A stretch of 64,000 bases of DNA from Branchinecta lynchi (GCA_023053575.1 JAKZAP010000011.1:5270001-5334000), one strand, 5' to 3'; counted from the stretch's first letter, positions 23,071-33,966 are shown. Notes: generated by a model not told the origin, from the letters alone. Translations and numbers: made by a program.

Positions 23071-23745
23071 TCCCCCATACCCAAAAAAAAACACAGATAT
23101 GTAAAGCACGCCTCGCACTATTTACTGTTTCCGTAAAATTATTCCACAACTGTTGAATACTTTAAAACGAAGTACTACTTTAAATAACTTTTCCATGGCT
23201 TTCACCGTCTTAATCCTTTCTGCTGGCCCACTGACTTCAAGCAGAAACAGGGAAATTTACATAACCGGTTACTCTCACCGAGCGAGATTTTCCTAGACAG
23301 TCGTCGGAAGCATGCTCCGTGGCGAAAATAGGGACACACGGTAAGTGTCAAAATCACTGAGTTTTCATTAGGGGGGTTGAGGTATAAGATATCAAATTCG
23401 GATCTCCGGGTTTAAGACCAGACGGACAGATTACGGAAGTACTGGTTCTGCTGGAGAATTTTAAGATATTTGTCGACGTTAAACTCAGCTCTGTTTTCAA
23501 CACATTACAAATAGCTCCGGCTGTTCTTAGCTCCAGGCTTCGACGACAGACGCTGGAAAAATTTGCATAGCCGGTCTTCTGACCAATGAACTTCTCGGGA
23601 ATTGAATTATAATCCCTTAGTACCATGCATCTCAAAAAAAGGCAAACACATCAAGCCTCAAATCATTGTGCGTCCGAACGGTCCAAAAAGGTGATGTGTG
23701 TCACCCTAAGAAATGCGAATCTTGAAAGTTAACAAATTCAGTGAT
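23071..23745. other. No gene recognised
   Basis: A minus-strand ORF of 93 codons (23354-23635) is open, but it lacks a domain, signal peptide or splice context I can defend. Confidence 0.35.
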
Positions 23746-23749
23746 TCGC

Positions 23750-23800
23750 TGACACAAAACAAACAAGAGCTGGAAGCTGATATGGCACTTGTAAGGCTAG
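23750..23800. repeat. Family B terminal fragment
   Basis: AACAAGAGCTGGAAGCTGAT then ATGGCACTTGTAAGGC matches the terminus AACAAGAGCTCATATGGCAC found at 25853 and 57790. The rest of the repeat is absent. Confidence 0.6.
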
Positions 23801-23924
23801 TTCAAAGGATCAAATATAGATTTTGCTTTTCCATGGGTTTGTTCTAATCATTTGTTACATTGTCGTTGTGTTGTGAGTTGTGAGAGTTAATATTGCACTC
23901 TGACGTCTTTCTTATATTTTCTTT

Positions 23925-24085
23925 GTTTACTCCATCTAGGTCCTACTGGGCCAATGTTTATAGACAGTAAACTTTTTCTTTTGTTCGTTAACACTGGACA
24001 AAAACAAACAAATATTACATTTTCCTACCATGGCCCGACGGGCTTTTTGGAAATAAATTCATTCATTCATTCATTCATTCATTTG
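23925..24085 (+). mobile_element. LINE 3' tail with (ATTC)n
   Basis: The stretch contains GGCCCGACGGGCTTTTTGG, then AAATAAATTC and six ATTC units. The pattern 'TATGGCCCATGGGC...AAATAAA + microsatellite' is shared with the LINE tails at 54.5, 55.1 and 47.9 kb. The coding part is not recognisable. Confidence 0.65.
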
Positions 24086-24289
24086 TTCAGCACGGTTATC
24101 TTATTTTCCCCGCAACGCTCAGCCCAGTGGTGCAAGTCTGAGGGAAGATCAGTTATTAATTCGCGTTTTTACAACACGTACCATTTTGAAAAGAACACAA
24201 ACGAAGAGACATGTGACTCGAAAACCAAAATGCAGAAGAACCTCTACCCTTTGGACAACCCAATCAAACAGCATAACAGCAGCTCTAAT

Positions 24290-24350
24290 AAAATGTAGCC
24301 GATTTATTCTTTTTGCACCGTCAAATATGATTCGCAGTCACCTTGGGCTG
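24290..24350. repeat. Hairpin-family flank fragment
   Basis: It contains TTTTTGCACCGTCAAATATG, ATTCGCAGTCACCTTGGGC and TGAAGGAATAT, the flank of the hairpin family seen at 53.37-53.41 kb. Only one side is present. Confidence 0.6.
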
Positions 24351-24479
24351 AAGGAATATCTGGACCATATTCTACGTGGTAACAGCAAGATCAAACACAA
24401 CGCAACGCACCCATCTATTGAAGTGGTTCCCAATCTTTTCCGTACGGCGTACCCCTAAGCCAAAGTTACGGCATAGACC

Positions 24480-24625
24480 CTTGAGAGAAGAAAGATCATG
24501 GACTTGAAAATCACGAGAATGTATCGCTCGGTAAAAAGTATTTTATTGCTAGAACTTAATTTGTCAGCAAAACCTTTGAGGCAAAAATGATAATGGACTC
24601 ATAGAAATCATGAAAATGTATATGT
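24480..24625. repeat. Fragment of the AATCACGAGAATGTATCG repeat
   Basis: Two imperfect units share ATCATGGACT, AATCACGAGAATGTATCG, CAGCAAAACC and TTGAGGCAAAAATGATAATG. The same unit is tandemly repeated at 55345-55800. Confidence 0.6.
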
Positions 24626-25089
24626 TGCTTAAAGGACACCTGAATGAAGAGTACCAAGTATCATCCCTGTCTGTATGACTTCCGTTAACATTGCCTGCAG
24701 AAAACCTAATCCAAATACGAAATAGTGTTTCCAAGCTGTGATTTTTGCTCCACTTTGCACCTGTCCTTATTTCAGTACCGAACAATTTTAGAAACCCTTT
24801 TAAACCAATTTTATCAACCCTTCTTATGGAATATTTTTTTATCAGTTAAGCCCAAACGTATATCTAGAAGAAATTCCAACACGATCCGGCCAGCGCTGTA
24901 CAAGATTTGAATGAATTGCGCTTTTTGTCTTGGAGTCTGCATATGTAAACCTCCAGAAACGAACATCCATACTTTGAAAACGTCACGCTAAGGAGAAGAA
25001 TGCTCTCCCTGGCCATGTTTGTAAATGTATTCTCCATGGTGTGTTCAAGTATGGTTTCATTGTTCAGGTGTCCTTTAAAAGTATTTTCT
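24626..25089. other. No gene recognised
   Basis: This is AT-rich spacer. AAAGGACACCTGAATG (24632) and its inverse CATTGTTCAGGTGTCCTTT (25059-25077) flank about 430 bp, so this may be an old TIR element, but no other copy is seen. Confidence 0.4.
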
Positions 25090-25885
25090 TACTTTGCGGT
25101 CAAGATTGGTACTTTAAGGAATAGTCGGATTTGGGAAGTGGCGATTTCTAAGCCAATCTTGTCGGATCTGTAACATTCCAGCCAAGTTTCGTCGTCTTAA
25201 CCCATCTGGAAGTACTTTAACTCGCGATCACCGGCATTCTGGACCCCTTGCCACAGCAACCCCCCCCCCCCCAGTGGCCGGAGCCAATCCGGTTCTGTAA
25301 ATGATTTATCTAGAGCGTCTGTTTGATATTCCCACAAAGTTCTATCCCGATCTCTCCAGTCTAAGCGGGTCACGTATTTTCCGGTCCCCCCAGTAGTTGT
25401 CGGACCGGGTCCAGACATGAAAACATCACCGGAGACGTGTCCCCTGTTCAAGCATAAAATTTCATTGGAATCCTATCACCTGTTCCAAAGCTACGCATGA
25501 CTAAATATTCCGGATACCCCTCCCTCCACTCCCCTCACGATGATCGGATCGAGGAGTCAGTTTGATAGGATTCTTGATATGCCTGCCAAGTTTCGTCGTG
25601 AAAAGCACCGAGACCACCATCACCGAAATTCCATACCTCCCCCCCCCCCCCCCGAAGTGTCCGGTTTCAGTCCGATTGTGTAGACGATATTCATCTAGAG
25701 CAGATGCTTGTTCTTCTCAGCCAGTGTCACTCCGATCCCTCCATTCTAACCGTTTCTCGAGATTTCCGACCCCCCCCCCCCCGCTCCCCCATAGCTGTCG
25801 AACGGTCTGGACTTCAAACGGGATATGAGATGCGAGACCTGTGCGCTAAGATAACAAGAGCTCATATGGCACTTGTTACGAGTGG
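25090..25885 (-). repeat. Family B repeat
   Basis: It starts with TTACTTTGCGGTCAAGATTGG, the same sequence in inverse as at 10150-10170 in the first copy. It includes CCAAGTTTCGTCGT blocks, C runs, TGTCGGACCGGGTCC, CGATCCCTCC and the terminus AACAAGAGCTCATATGGCAC TTGTTACGAG at about 25853-25883. It has no conserved ORF. A family A copy begins 25 bp further on. Confidence 0.75.
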
Positions 25886-25907
25886 ATGGTCAAGAAGCGC
25901 CCTCAAC

Positions 25908-27020
25908 AACAAGACCAAAGGTGTCGATGGGATTCCAAAAATCTAAGATTTGATCCAGACAATTGGGTCTTGTCTTCGCCAGATCCATTCTTCGCCAGGC
26001 TAATCATCAAAGAAAACCGAGTTCAGACATTCAATCTATCTATCAATCTATACCTCTATAGGCCATATCTATTTTGACGATACTGACCGAAACTTCCTGC
26101 TTTACTTCTGCCAAATTTGCGGTTTCGCCCGAATTCCGTGCGAACTATAGTCAAGCAAAAAAAGAAAGTTCAGAAACGAATCCAGCGTATCTCCTTATCC
26201 CTATGAAGAACATGTAATCAGCATTAAATAAAACTCTGACTTAAAAAAAATGCGGGTACAACCGGATTCCGGACTAATTATATGTCCGGATAAATAATGA
26301 TTGTCATATACAGACTCAGCGTCTCTTCCTACCCCTAAATCTAACATCTAATCAACTTCAGATAAAACTTTTGCTTTTGACATATTTTCCGGCTTTGGCC
26401 GGATTCCAGGCGAACTAGTTTTCCGGCGAGAAAATGGTTTTCAACATCGTGTTCAGCATATCTGCTTACCTCTAAATCAAACATTTAATCAACTTCAAAT
26501 TAAACTTTTACTTCTAACCAACTTTCCGGTTTTTGCCGGATTCCGGACGAACTACTTGTCCAACGAGAAAATGGTTTTCATTATCGTGTTCAGCATGTCT
26601 TCTTACCCCTACATCAAAAATTTAATCAACTTGAAATGAAACTTTTACTTTTAACAAACTTTCCGTTTTTTGCCGGATTCCGTACGAACTACTTGTCCGG
26701 CGAGAAAATGATTTTCACCATCGTGCTCAGCATGTCTCCTTACCCCATAATCGACTATCACATTAGCTGTTTAAAAATATTTCGTTTGTCCCTAAATTTG
26801 AATCCCCTAAACCCACCCCCAAATTTAGGGCTACAGAGCCCATCTACGAACTCGACCTTACCCTTGACCCAAACAATCCTCACACCAAGTTTCATCAAAA
26901 TATCTCATTCCCTTCGAGAGTTATCGTGCTTACAGATGAACGGACGGACAGACGGACGGACGAACAACTTTTGCTATGTCATAGGTATCCCTCCACTTAC
27001 GTTTTGGGATCCCAAAAAGG
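25908..27020 (-). repeat. Family A repeat, full length, minus orientation
   Basis: The left terminus is AACAAGACCAAAGGTGTCG and the right terminus is GTTTTGGGATCCCAAAAAGG (27000-27019). About six internal units carry CCGGATTCCG, CGAACTACTTGTCC, GGCGAGAAAATG and CAGCATGTCTTCTTACC. An ACTCGACCTTACCCTTGACC block follows, then GGACGGACAGACGGACGG. This is the least interrupted minus-oriented copy. A 146-codon ORF across it is not conserved in other copies. Confidence 0.85.
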
Positions 27021-27179
27021 ACTTCTTTTTTAATTCGATTTTTTTGCGCCGTCAGTTTGGTATGTACTACCGTTAGATATCCGAATTCGAACAACCTCAT
27101 TTCCTTCAAGCGAGCAGCGAAAGGTCATTACAGGAAATTTGTTTAGTATTATTCTCCTTTAGACCCCCCTCCCCCGTTT

Positions 27180-27225
27180 TTCTTTTGTTTTCTTTCTTTC
27201 TTTCTTTCTCGTTCCTTCTTTCCCT
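27180..27225. repeat. (TTTC)n microsatellite
   Basis: TTTTCTTTTG leads into four to five tandem TTTC units with a pyrimidine-rich surround. Confidence 0.8.
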
Positions 27226-27349
27226 TATTTTCTCTCTCCTTTTATTTAAAGTTAGAACCATAGATTATTTTTTTTTCCTCTCATTCCTGTTTCATTAAAT
27301 AGAATATTCAGCTAGTAGGTTCTGTCTGGTGTTTAAATTAATACAGGTT

Positions 27350-27475
27350 ATTTCCCTGCCTTAGCCAAGCACTACATTTCTGCTTTCCTGGCAGGAATGT
27401 AAATTGTGTATTGTTTTGTCTTTAAATATAGTCCAATGAAACTGAAATGAAAAAATGAAACTGAAAGTAGATGAG
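27350..27475 (+). mobile_element. LINE-like 3' tail
   Basis: The stretch TTGTCTTTAAATATAGTCC is followed by AATGAAACTGAAATGAAAAA and a second AATGAAACTGAAAG. It looks like a 3' tail with a degenerate AATGAAAC repeat. No coding region is visible. Confidence 0.45.
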
Positions 27476-27479
27476 AACG

Positions 27480-28830
27480 TCACAAAACCCCCGTCATCCA
27501 AAATATGGTTCGGACCTATAAATAGGATATATACTTCCTATTTCCTATATAGTTCTCCTATAGTCTGAGCATATCCGGCATCACGTTATATCATCTGTGG
27601 CAAATGATTTTTCTACCTCCGAAGTTTCAACCCAGTAGATCCATAGGTTTGGTCCCTAGACGTGCTACACGATTTCAGGTACCCCTTCCTACTCCTTCTA
27701 CCGCACCCGAATCCGGTTTGGACTCCAAAATGGAACATCTAAAGCATTTTATCTTACCAACTATCAAGTTTCACTTGAAGGTATGGTCCCCCCCCACACC
27801 GTGGTCGGATCAGATTTGAGCCCCAAAGTAAGTCATCCAGGGCATATGATCCGTCTACATTCCAAGTATCATCCAAACCCCTGCACTATTCAACCCCTAT
27901 GCGAGCCACAACATTTCTGAGATTCCCCTTTCAACTCCTCCACTGTGGTCGAATACGACTCGGAACTATAAATGTCGCATCTCTGACATCTCCTATTCCT
28001 GTCCGTCAGGTTTGACTGGAATCGGAGCATATCCTATCTGCAAATTGCCCGCTACAACCCCCCCCCCCCACACACACCTTGGTTGGATCTGTTCCGGACG
28101 CAAAATAAAAAATCAAAGCCGCAAAAACTCGGTAGCCTACTCTCCAACTTGCATCCCATTCTGTCCATCCGTATGGTTGTCAAAAAGTTTCCGGACCCCT
28201 CCCCCCCCCATCAACAGTGGCCGCATGTGGTTCAAACGCATGTTTTGCTTGTCTAAGTCATCAGTTTTTATCACCGCGAAATTTTATTCGAATCGGACCA
28301 CCCGTTCGGAACTTACGGAATTCCTTCAACTCCACCAAAGATGGTTGGATCCAGGAACAGAATTTTTTCTAGGGCATTGTGTTAAAGTCACTAATATGCC
28401 TGCAAAGTTTCATACTAAATGGCGATCACAGGATTTCTGGCAAAGACCCTCCAACTCCGCCCCCAGGACCCCGATCTGGTTCTGTCGATTACATATCTGG
28501 GGCTAGTGCTTGTTCTTCCCACCAAGTTTGATGCCGATCCCTCCACTCTAAGCGTTTCCAAAGATTTCCGGTTCCCCCCTCCAACTCCCCCAATGTCAAT
28601 GGATCCTGTCCTGATTTAAAATGGGAAGTCTGAGGCACGAGGTCTTTCTAAATATCAAGTTTCATTTAAATCCCATCACCTGTTCAATAACTAGCTCAGC
28701 CATTATATTACGAATCCATCCCTCCACTTCCCCCACGATGGTCAGATTGAAGAAAGTACATTCTCAAGTCAATCTATTCGGGTCCCTGACAGGCCTGCCA
28801 CATTTCATCGTCCTAGCACATTAGGAAGTA
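27480..28830 (+). repeat. Family B repeat, plus orientation, diverged
   Basis: It includes repeated CCAAGTTTCATCC-type blocks, CCCCTCCACTCCC-type pyrimidine blocks, the GGATCTGTTCCGG and GGTCGGAT motifs, CTAAATATCAAGTTTCATT and finally TTCATCGTCCTAGCACATTAGGAAGTACC near 28825. About five units of 250-290 bp are discernible. ORFs are pyrimidine-rich and not shared with other copies. Confidence 0.65.
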
Positions 28831-28839
28831 CCGACAGGG

Positions 28840-29200
28840 ACGTCGCAAGTGCATTTTCGTTGGGGGGGGGGGGGGGGGGGGGGCAAAAGTCTTACCGAAT
28901 CTCTCACAAATTTTATCGGCAACGCGAAAGACGATAGGCCAACTATTAGGCGGCGTTTTGGCGAAGCCCATTTAGAGAATATATTGCCGGGCACGATTAC
29001 AGTATCAGCTTCTATCTATTATACCCAAGTGAAAATTAAATCGAGCGCCACAGACGAAAATGAACTCCAATTTTTGTTTGTTTCCTGTAGGCTAAAATTT
29101 AACGGCTGCTCTTGCAAATGCTACCATTTGCGGTGGATTAAATACCGAGACTATTAGAAGTTCAAGAAACCGACGGAGCGACGTTCCAGCAGCAGCAGCT
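28840..29200. repeat. G-tract interspersed repeat
   Basis: GGGACGTCGCAAGTGCATTT precedes a run of about 22 G (28861-28882), then unique sequence ending near the GAGCGCCACAGACGAAAATG motif. The general layout (GGGGCGTC-like start, G run, GAGCGCCNCAGGCGAAAAT) matches 11.64-12.06 kb and the C/G runs at 57.1 and 63.9 kb. Confidence 0.5.
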
Positions 29201-29411
29201 TCTGCGGTCTAGTCAATATTACCCATAAACACATACAGTGAGCGCCGGAGTCGAGATTCTTTTTCAATCCTGCCAAATTTAACTATTTCCATCCAGATTC
29301 TAGCTTTCAATGTTTCGAAATCCCAGTCCTAAAACTGGTTTAAAACCCCAGTCAAAATTAAGCGCCCTTCCACAAAACAGAGAATATTACGAAAAGAGCC
29401 GCAGGCAGAAT

Positions 29412-30178
29412 TTTCGGGGATCGACTAAACCAGGAAGGGAAGGGAACACGAGAGAAGCAGGAAGGCATACTAAAACCAGGAAGGGCATACTAAAACGAGG
29501 AAGGGCATACTAAAACGAGGAAGGCTGTCGTCAGAATTCGCCGCACCTTTCCTTTCCTCTATTTAGTGTTCTTTGAGGGGTTGGCAACTTTCGAATTCAA
29601 AGTTCACCTTTCCTCCCTCGCTTTAGTATCCTGACATTGGGTAGGCATTAAGTTCATTGAGGGGTCGATAACTATAAAAATTATAATTCTCCTTTTCATT
29701 TCTCGTTCTGACGGAAGGCGACAAAAATCCTCCGAGTCCAGAGAGGGGTCGGCAACCAAGATATTTCAAGTCCACCATTTCCTTCCTCGTTTTAGTACCT
29801 TGAAAGTACTAAAACAAGGAAGGAAATAGGAAATTATTATCCTTTGCAACTCGGCAACTAAAATCCGTTGCCTACCCGACCCCTCGCTGGACTCAGAGGA
29901 TGTTAGTCGCCTATACCGTCAGAACGAGAAATGAAAAGGTGAATTACAATTTTATATTTGCAGACCCCTCACTGAAGATAATGCATATCCATGTCAGGAT
30001 ACTAAAACGAGGGAGGGATGGTGAACTTTGAATTTGAAAAGTTGCCGACCGAAAAGTTGCGATGTGGCCAATTCTGGCGACAGCCTTCTTCGTTTTAGTA
30101 GCCCTTCCTGGTTTTAGTACGCCTTCCTGCTTTTCTGGCGTTCCCTTCTCTTCCTGGTCTTAGTCGATCCCGAATTTC
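29412..30178. mobile_element. Foldback element with GGGATCGACTAAA ends, about 760 bp
   Basis: Long inverted ends: the left runs GGGATCGACTAAACCAGGAA, AGGCATACTAAAACCAGGAA and AAAACGAGGAAGG; the right mirrors them (CTTCGTTTTAGTAGCCC, TTCCTGGTTTTAGTACGCC, TCTTAGTCGATCCC). Inner arms (29575-29810 and 29820-30060) also pair, around ACCTTGAAAGTACTAAAACAAGGA. AATTTTCG lies before it and GAATTTCG after it, a plausible degenerate 8-bp duplication. The terminal motif is shared with the small MITEs at 3.8, 39.0 and 43.4 kb. There is no transposase. Confidence 0.8.
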
Positions 30179-30195
30179 GAAACATATATGATTAA

Positions 30196-30965
30196 ACCTT
30201 CTTTTTGGGATTCAGAAAGTGAGGACTGGCGATGAATCATAGATCAGTCCTCTTGTCTGCAACCAGTGCTTTCACTGGACCTCTTCCGAGTTTGCTGTAA
30301 CTCCAGAAGCCTGGCAACTATACCGAATAAATGACCGAATTCCAGTTAATATACCGAATAAGTTTAGACCGATAGCATGTTAAGCAGGCGGAATTTTCAA
30401 AACATATATGATTAGACCTTCTTTGAAATCATAGATCAGTCCTTTTGTCTGCAACCAGTGCTTCACTCGACCTCTTCCGAGTTTCGTGGCAACTGCAGAA
30501 TCCTGGCAACTATACCGAATAAATTACCGTATCCCGGTTATTACACCGAATTGTTTTGGAGTCGAAAGACTACCGAAAAATACTCGTATTCGGGTTAATT
30601 TCGTCGAAACTGGAGCAAAAGCCGGAATTCGTGGTAATTACCGTATCCTGAAAGGTATACCGAATCCCAATCATGATACCGAACTGGACCGATAGCTTAT
30701 CCGGGATTCTGTGTAGCTACCGAATCTCCATAAATATAACGAATAATCCTGGCATCGAAAAATGACCAAATAATTATAGTAAATTCTCTCACCCAATTCG
30801 GGATAACTACCGAATGCTGGCAATTACACCAAATCCCGATCAGTATACCGAATAGATTTGTACCGATATCCTATTTGGGATTCTGTATTACTACAAAATC
30901 CCCGTAAATATACCAAATAGTTTTGCTGCCGAAAAAATACCGAACAATTTTAGTAAAGTTTTGGG
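30196..30965. repeat. TACCGAAT-rich repeat region
   Basis: ATACCGAAT or near variants occur more than twenty times with irregular spacing. A larger segment is tandemly duplicated: ATCATAGATCAGTCC, TTGTCTGCAACCAGTGCTT and CCTCTTCCGAGTTT occur at about 30235-30320 and again at 30428-30510. It may be the inside of one repeat whose unit is 'TACCGAATCCCGATCAGTA'. No gene. Confidence 0.65.
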
Positions 30966-31029
30966 CCTCCGGTCCAAAGTTTTACCGAATCTCAAAAAGT
31001 TGCGGGGAGGGTCCCCGAGTTCCGAACTC

Positions 31030-31962
31030 ACGGTATCACTAGAAATTCGCCCCCCCCCCCCCTGCCCAATCTCCCCACAGTGACCGGATCCGGTCCGGTT
31101 GTGTCATTCACGTATTTAGGACTTGTGGTTGTTCTTCCCACCAAGTTTCATCCCGGACCCTCCACTCTAAGCGTTTCCCGAGATTTCTGGTTCCCCCCTC
31201 CAACTCCCCCTAATATCACCGGATCCGGTCAGGATTTGAAATGGGGCGTCTGAGACACGAGGCCTTTCTGTATATCAAGTTTCATTAGATACGATCACCT
31301 TTTTGTAAGTTAAATACCTCACTTTTACGGATTCCCCCTACTTCCACCCCCATCCCCCCAAAATGTTCGGAGTGGGGAAATGACTATTCTCAAGTCAATC
31401 TGTTCGGGTCCCAGACACGCCCCCCAAATTTCATTGTCATAGCACATCAGGAAGTATAGAACTGGAGGTATCACTAGAAATTTGGACCACTCCCCCCCAA
31501 CTCCCCCAAAGTGATCGGATCCGGTCCGGTTATGTTAATCACGTTTCTAGGACTCGTGCTTGTTCTTTCCACCAAGTTTCATCCCGATCACTCTAAGTGT
31601 TTCCCAAGATTTTCGGTTCCCCCCTCCAGCTTCTCCCAATGTCACCGGATCCGGTTTGGATTTAAAGTAGGACGTCTAAGATACGAGGTCTTTCTATATA
31701 TCAAGTTTCATTAAGATCCTATCACCCGGTCGTTAAAAATACCTAATTTTTTCGAATTCCGCCTCCCACCACTACCCCCTCCCCCAGATGGTCGGATGGG
31801 GAAGTGACTATTTCCAACTTAATCTGGTCGGGTCCGCGATGGCTGCCAAGTTTCATCGTCCTGGCCCGAACCAGCAAAACCGGGTCGAGAGACAGGCGGA
31901 CTGACAGAAATTGCGATTGCTAAATGGCACTTGGACGAAGGATAAGTGCTATAAAACCACTA
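31030..31962 (+). repeat. Family B repeat, plus orientation
   Basis: Two to three units carry GTGACCGGATCCGGTCCGG, TTCCCACCAAGTTTCATCCC, ACTCTAAGCGTTTCCC, CTCCAACTCCCCC, CTATATATCAAGTTTCATTA and GGAAGTGACTATT. The end is CTGACAGAAATTGCGATTGC then TAAATGGCACTTGG. The repeat spacing is about 400 bp between the two GGATCCGGTCCGGTTNTGT sites (31086 and 31516). Confidence 0.8.
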
Positions 31963-32700
31963 GGGGAACTACGATAAATAATCACAGAGTCTGACGTAGC
32001 AAGTTGTTTGAATTTCCTAAGTCGACCTATTTATAAAAGCTTGGAAACAGAAGATTTGAGAAAGGCCTAAAGTGAGTAAGTCTTTTGAGGGACAAATAGG
32101 GTATGATCATATTTTAGGAGAATTTTATTTTCCTTTTCTCCTGTTTTTGCAATTGCCGGAACAGGCGGTAAACAGACCGATCAATAGGTACTTCCTAAAG
32201 CCACAGTTCGTAGTGTTAACCTCGTCAATGTGTAATTTGCAATAGGGGAGCTCGGGGTTGACACGGACACTAATTTTTCTTTTCTTGCTAGGCCGCCAAT
32301 TCTTGGCGGATTTACATCATTTTTGTTGTCAAACGTGTAGAATGTCTGAGGGAATAGCTGGTATTTTTTCAGATTTTCTTCTACATCATATTTTTTAGTA
32401 AATACTTTTTTCTGTTTTTCAATTTGTCCACCAACCACGTACCCATGGGGTTGATTCGGACAAGCTCCGGGTTGGTTCGGTTATTATATTTAATGTAATA
32501 TTTTTTAATCGACTTTATTTGAACATGTGAAAAAGTGGAAATTTATATTGCACCTCAAAAGTATATACAAAACTAAAGTTAACACATGTTTCAATAGCCG
32601 AGGTTGCATTAAAGTTAAAATCCTTTTACTTTCAGTTAACCTAGCAATCCCAGGGGCTGGCAACTTCAAACTTATGTAAGTAAAGATTCTACAGAAATAT
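31963..32700. other. No gene recognised
   Basis: This is AT-rich spacer. The minus-strand ORFs at 32181-32438 and 32505-32714 carry no recognisable domain. Confidence 0.35.
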
Positions 32701-32704
32701 GATT

Positions 32705-32890
32705 TTAGTCCCACTATTGTGCAGAAAGAATATATTCAAGCCCCCCAATGGGTTTCCTTTCAACGAACCTCCCTTCCAGATATTATATGTTTATGTGTGT
32801 ATATTTATGTGTTTTATTTACTTTCTTCATTTACTCCGCTTTCTGAAAACGGCGGGTTATAAATAAATTACTTACTTATTACTTACATTG
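32705..32890 (+). mobile_element. LINE 3' tail
   Basis: The stretch has TCCGCTTTCTGAAAACGGCG, then GGTTATAAATAAATTACTTA and an (ACTT)n-like tail. 'GCGGGTTATAAATAAA' parallels GGTGGGTCATAAATAAA at 49.86 kb and GGCGGTCATAAATAAA at 61.85 kb. The coding part is not recognisable. Confidence 0.6.
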
Positions 32891-33204
32891 GTTTGACCTT
32901 TCCCCAAACTGAACTTCACAAGGACGAATTCGCGTTGTTTCACCTCCTTGAAAATATCGTAAATATTAAATTCAACTTTTTTTATTTTTTTGTATTTATT
33001 GTAGACAGTTCTACTAACTAAGTTTCTTTGGTTGTGGCCTATCCTTTTTAGCATTCATTTTCTCGATTTTGATAATTAATTCTGTTCACTAACAACACGA
33101 TAAGGATTCTGATAATATCTTTTGTATTTTTCTAACAAAGACTGTCCGAACAAACCCCACCCTCACTAAAATAACAAAATGGCGTACTCTACTACTTGCT
33201 GATC

Positions 33205-33270
33205 TCTTTTATTACTCGTGCCTACTGTGCCAAGCCGTGCCTTGCCGACCCTCTGTCTAGTCGATCCCAC
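33205..33270. repeat. Fragment of the GGATCGACTAAAA MITE family
   Basis: TTACTCGTGCCTACTGTGCC, AAGCCGTGCCTTGCC and CTAGTCGATCCC match the right part of the MITE at 39015-39253. Only one end survives. Confidence 0.55.
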
Positions 33271-33441
33271 CAGATGATGGATAACTAGACTGTCGTCTCT
33301 CAGCCCTTTCGGTCAAAATTTCAGCGGTATGCGATATATGCATTAGGGAATTTGTTTTGGTTGGAACATTGGCTAACGAAATCGTGTTAAAAAAATGTGA
33401 ATATAAACCCATGGGTAATTCTATATTTTTACTCTCTTCAG

Positions 33442-33546
33442 GCGATATGTTTTCGCACCTCTGTGCAGAGGCGTGATTTCAAAGAAGCGATCGGACTCTC
33501 CACCACTATTCAGCGCGGACCGAGACGAGCAAAGAAGTTCGACCAG
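33442..33546 (+). CDS. elevenin: Elevenin-type neuropeptide precursor, coding exon 2
   Basis: It is preceded by ATTTTTACTCTCTTCAG, a strong acceptor, and followed by GTAAGT. In phase 2 it completes R34 and continues RYVFAPLCRGVIS, then the KKR cleavage site (48-50), then SDSPPLFSADRDEQRSST. The mature peptide is predicted as RDCRRYVFAPLCRGVIS. It has cysteines at precursor residues 33 and 42, eight residues apart, and the FAPxCRGV core known from molluscan and annelid elevenins. It should form one disulfide ring. Reading through the donor would give a stop two codons later (TAA at 33548), so a 68-69 residue product without exon 3 is formally possible. Family precursors are usually longer, and the donor is strong, so I expect another exon. 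Confidence 0.85.
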
Positions 33547-33892
33547 GTAAGTTTGTTTAGATAGTGGTTACACTAAAATGATAGGACGCAATGAGTTTAC
33601 CCGTTGAAAAGGATGTCTAATGCTCCAGGAGGAGCGGTAGCAACTTACAGTTCGACGACTCGACGCAATCCGTAGCTCCCAAACTCCCCCACAAACCGCT
33701 TGAGTTCTTGCAGGAGTTGGTTCTAGCTTCCGGCTTTTCTCGGGGACTTGACTCGGGGAGCTAGCTGACATATCAAGAATGTACCCTGAGTTTATATCGA
33801 GAGTAAGAAAAATTCTCGTTACGACCATTCCAGTTTCCGGGCAGTTTCCGAGAATTTGACTTTTGAGTTTGTAGAAAAAAGCAAAAGGTTCG

Positions 33893-33966
33893 TCTGCCGG
33901 GAGTAGGAATCGAACACACGACCTCTTGACTACTATCCCGATGTGTTAGTCAACACGGCCCAAAGC
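33893..33966 (-). repeat. tRNA-derived SINE head
   Basis: On the minus strand it has an A-box-like GGCCGTGTTGACTAACAC and a B-box-like GTGTGTTCGATTCC about 30 bp further on, with CTACTCCCGG after it. Cloverleaf pairing is incomplete: the acceptor stem does not close and the T stem has a mismatch. I therefore call it a tRNA-related SINE or tRNA pseudogene, not a tRNA gene. Confidence 0.55.

Larger units (their letters stand above)
22304..33441 (+). other. Intron 1 of the elevenin-type gene (11,138 bp)
   Basis: It is bounded by GTAAGC and CTCTTCAG, phase 2. It contains an inverted repeat (22.5-23.07 kb), family B and A copies, a foldback element, LINE tails and simple repeats, annotated separately. 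I see no other exon that would keep the cysteine pair and the cleavage sites in frame. Its inflation is explained by the insertions. Confidence 0.75.

Noticed and set aside
26636..27076. A 146-codon ORF with a TDGRTDG-like stretch
   Set aside because: That peptide comes from the GGACGGACAGACGG run of family A and is not kept in frame in other copies.
33893..33966. A functional tRNA gene on the minus strand
   Set aside because: A-box and B-box-like motifs are present, but the acceptor stem does not close and the T stem has a mismatch. It is better read as a SINE head or pseudogene.
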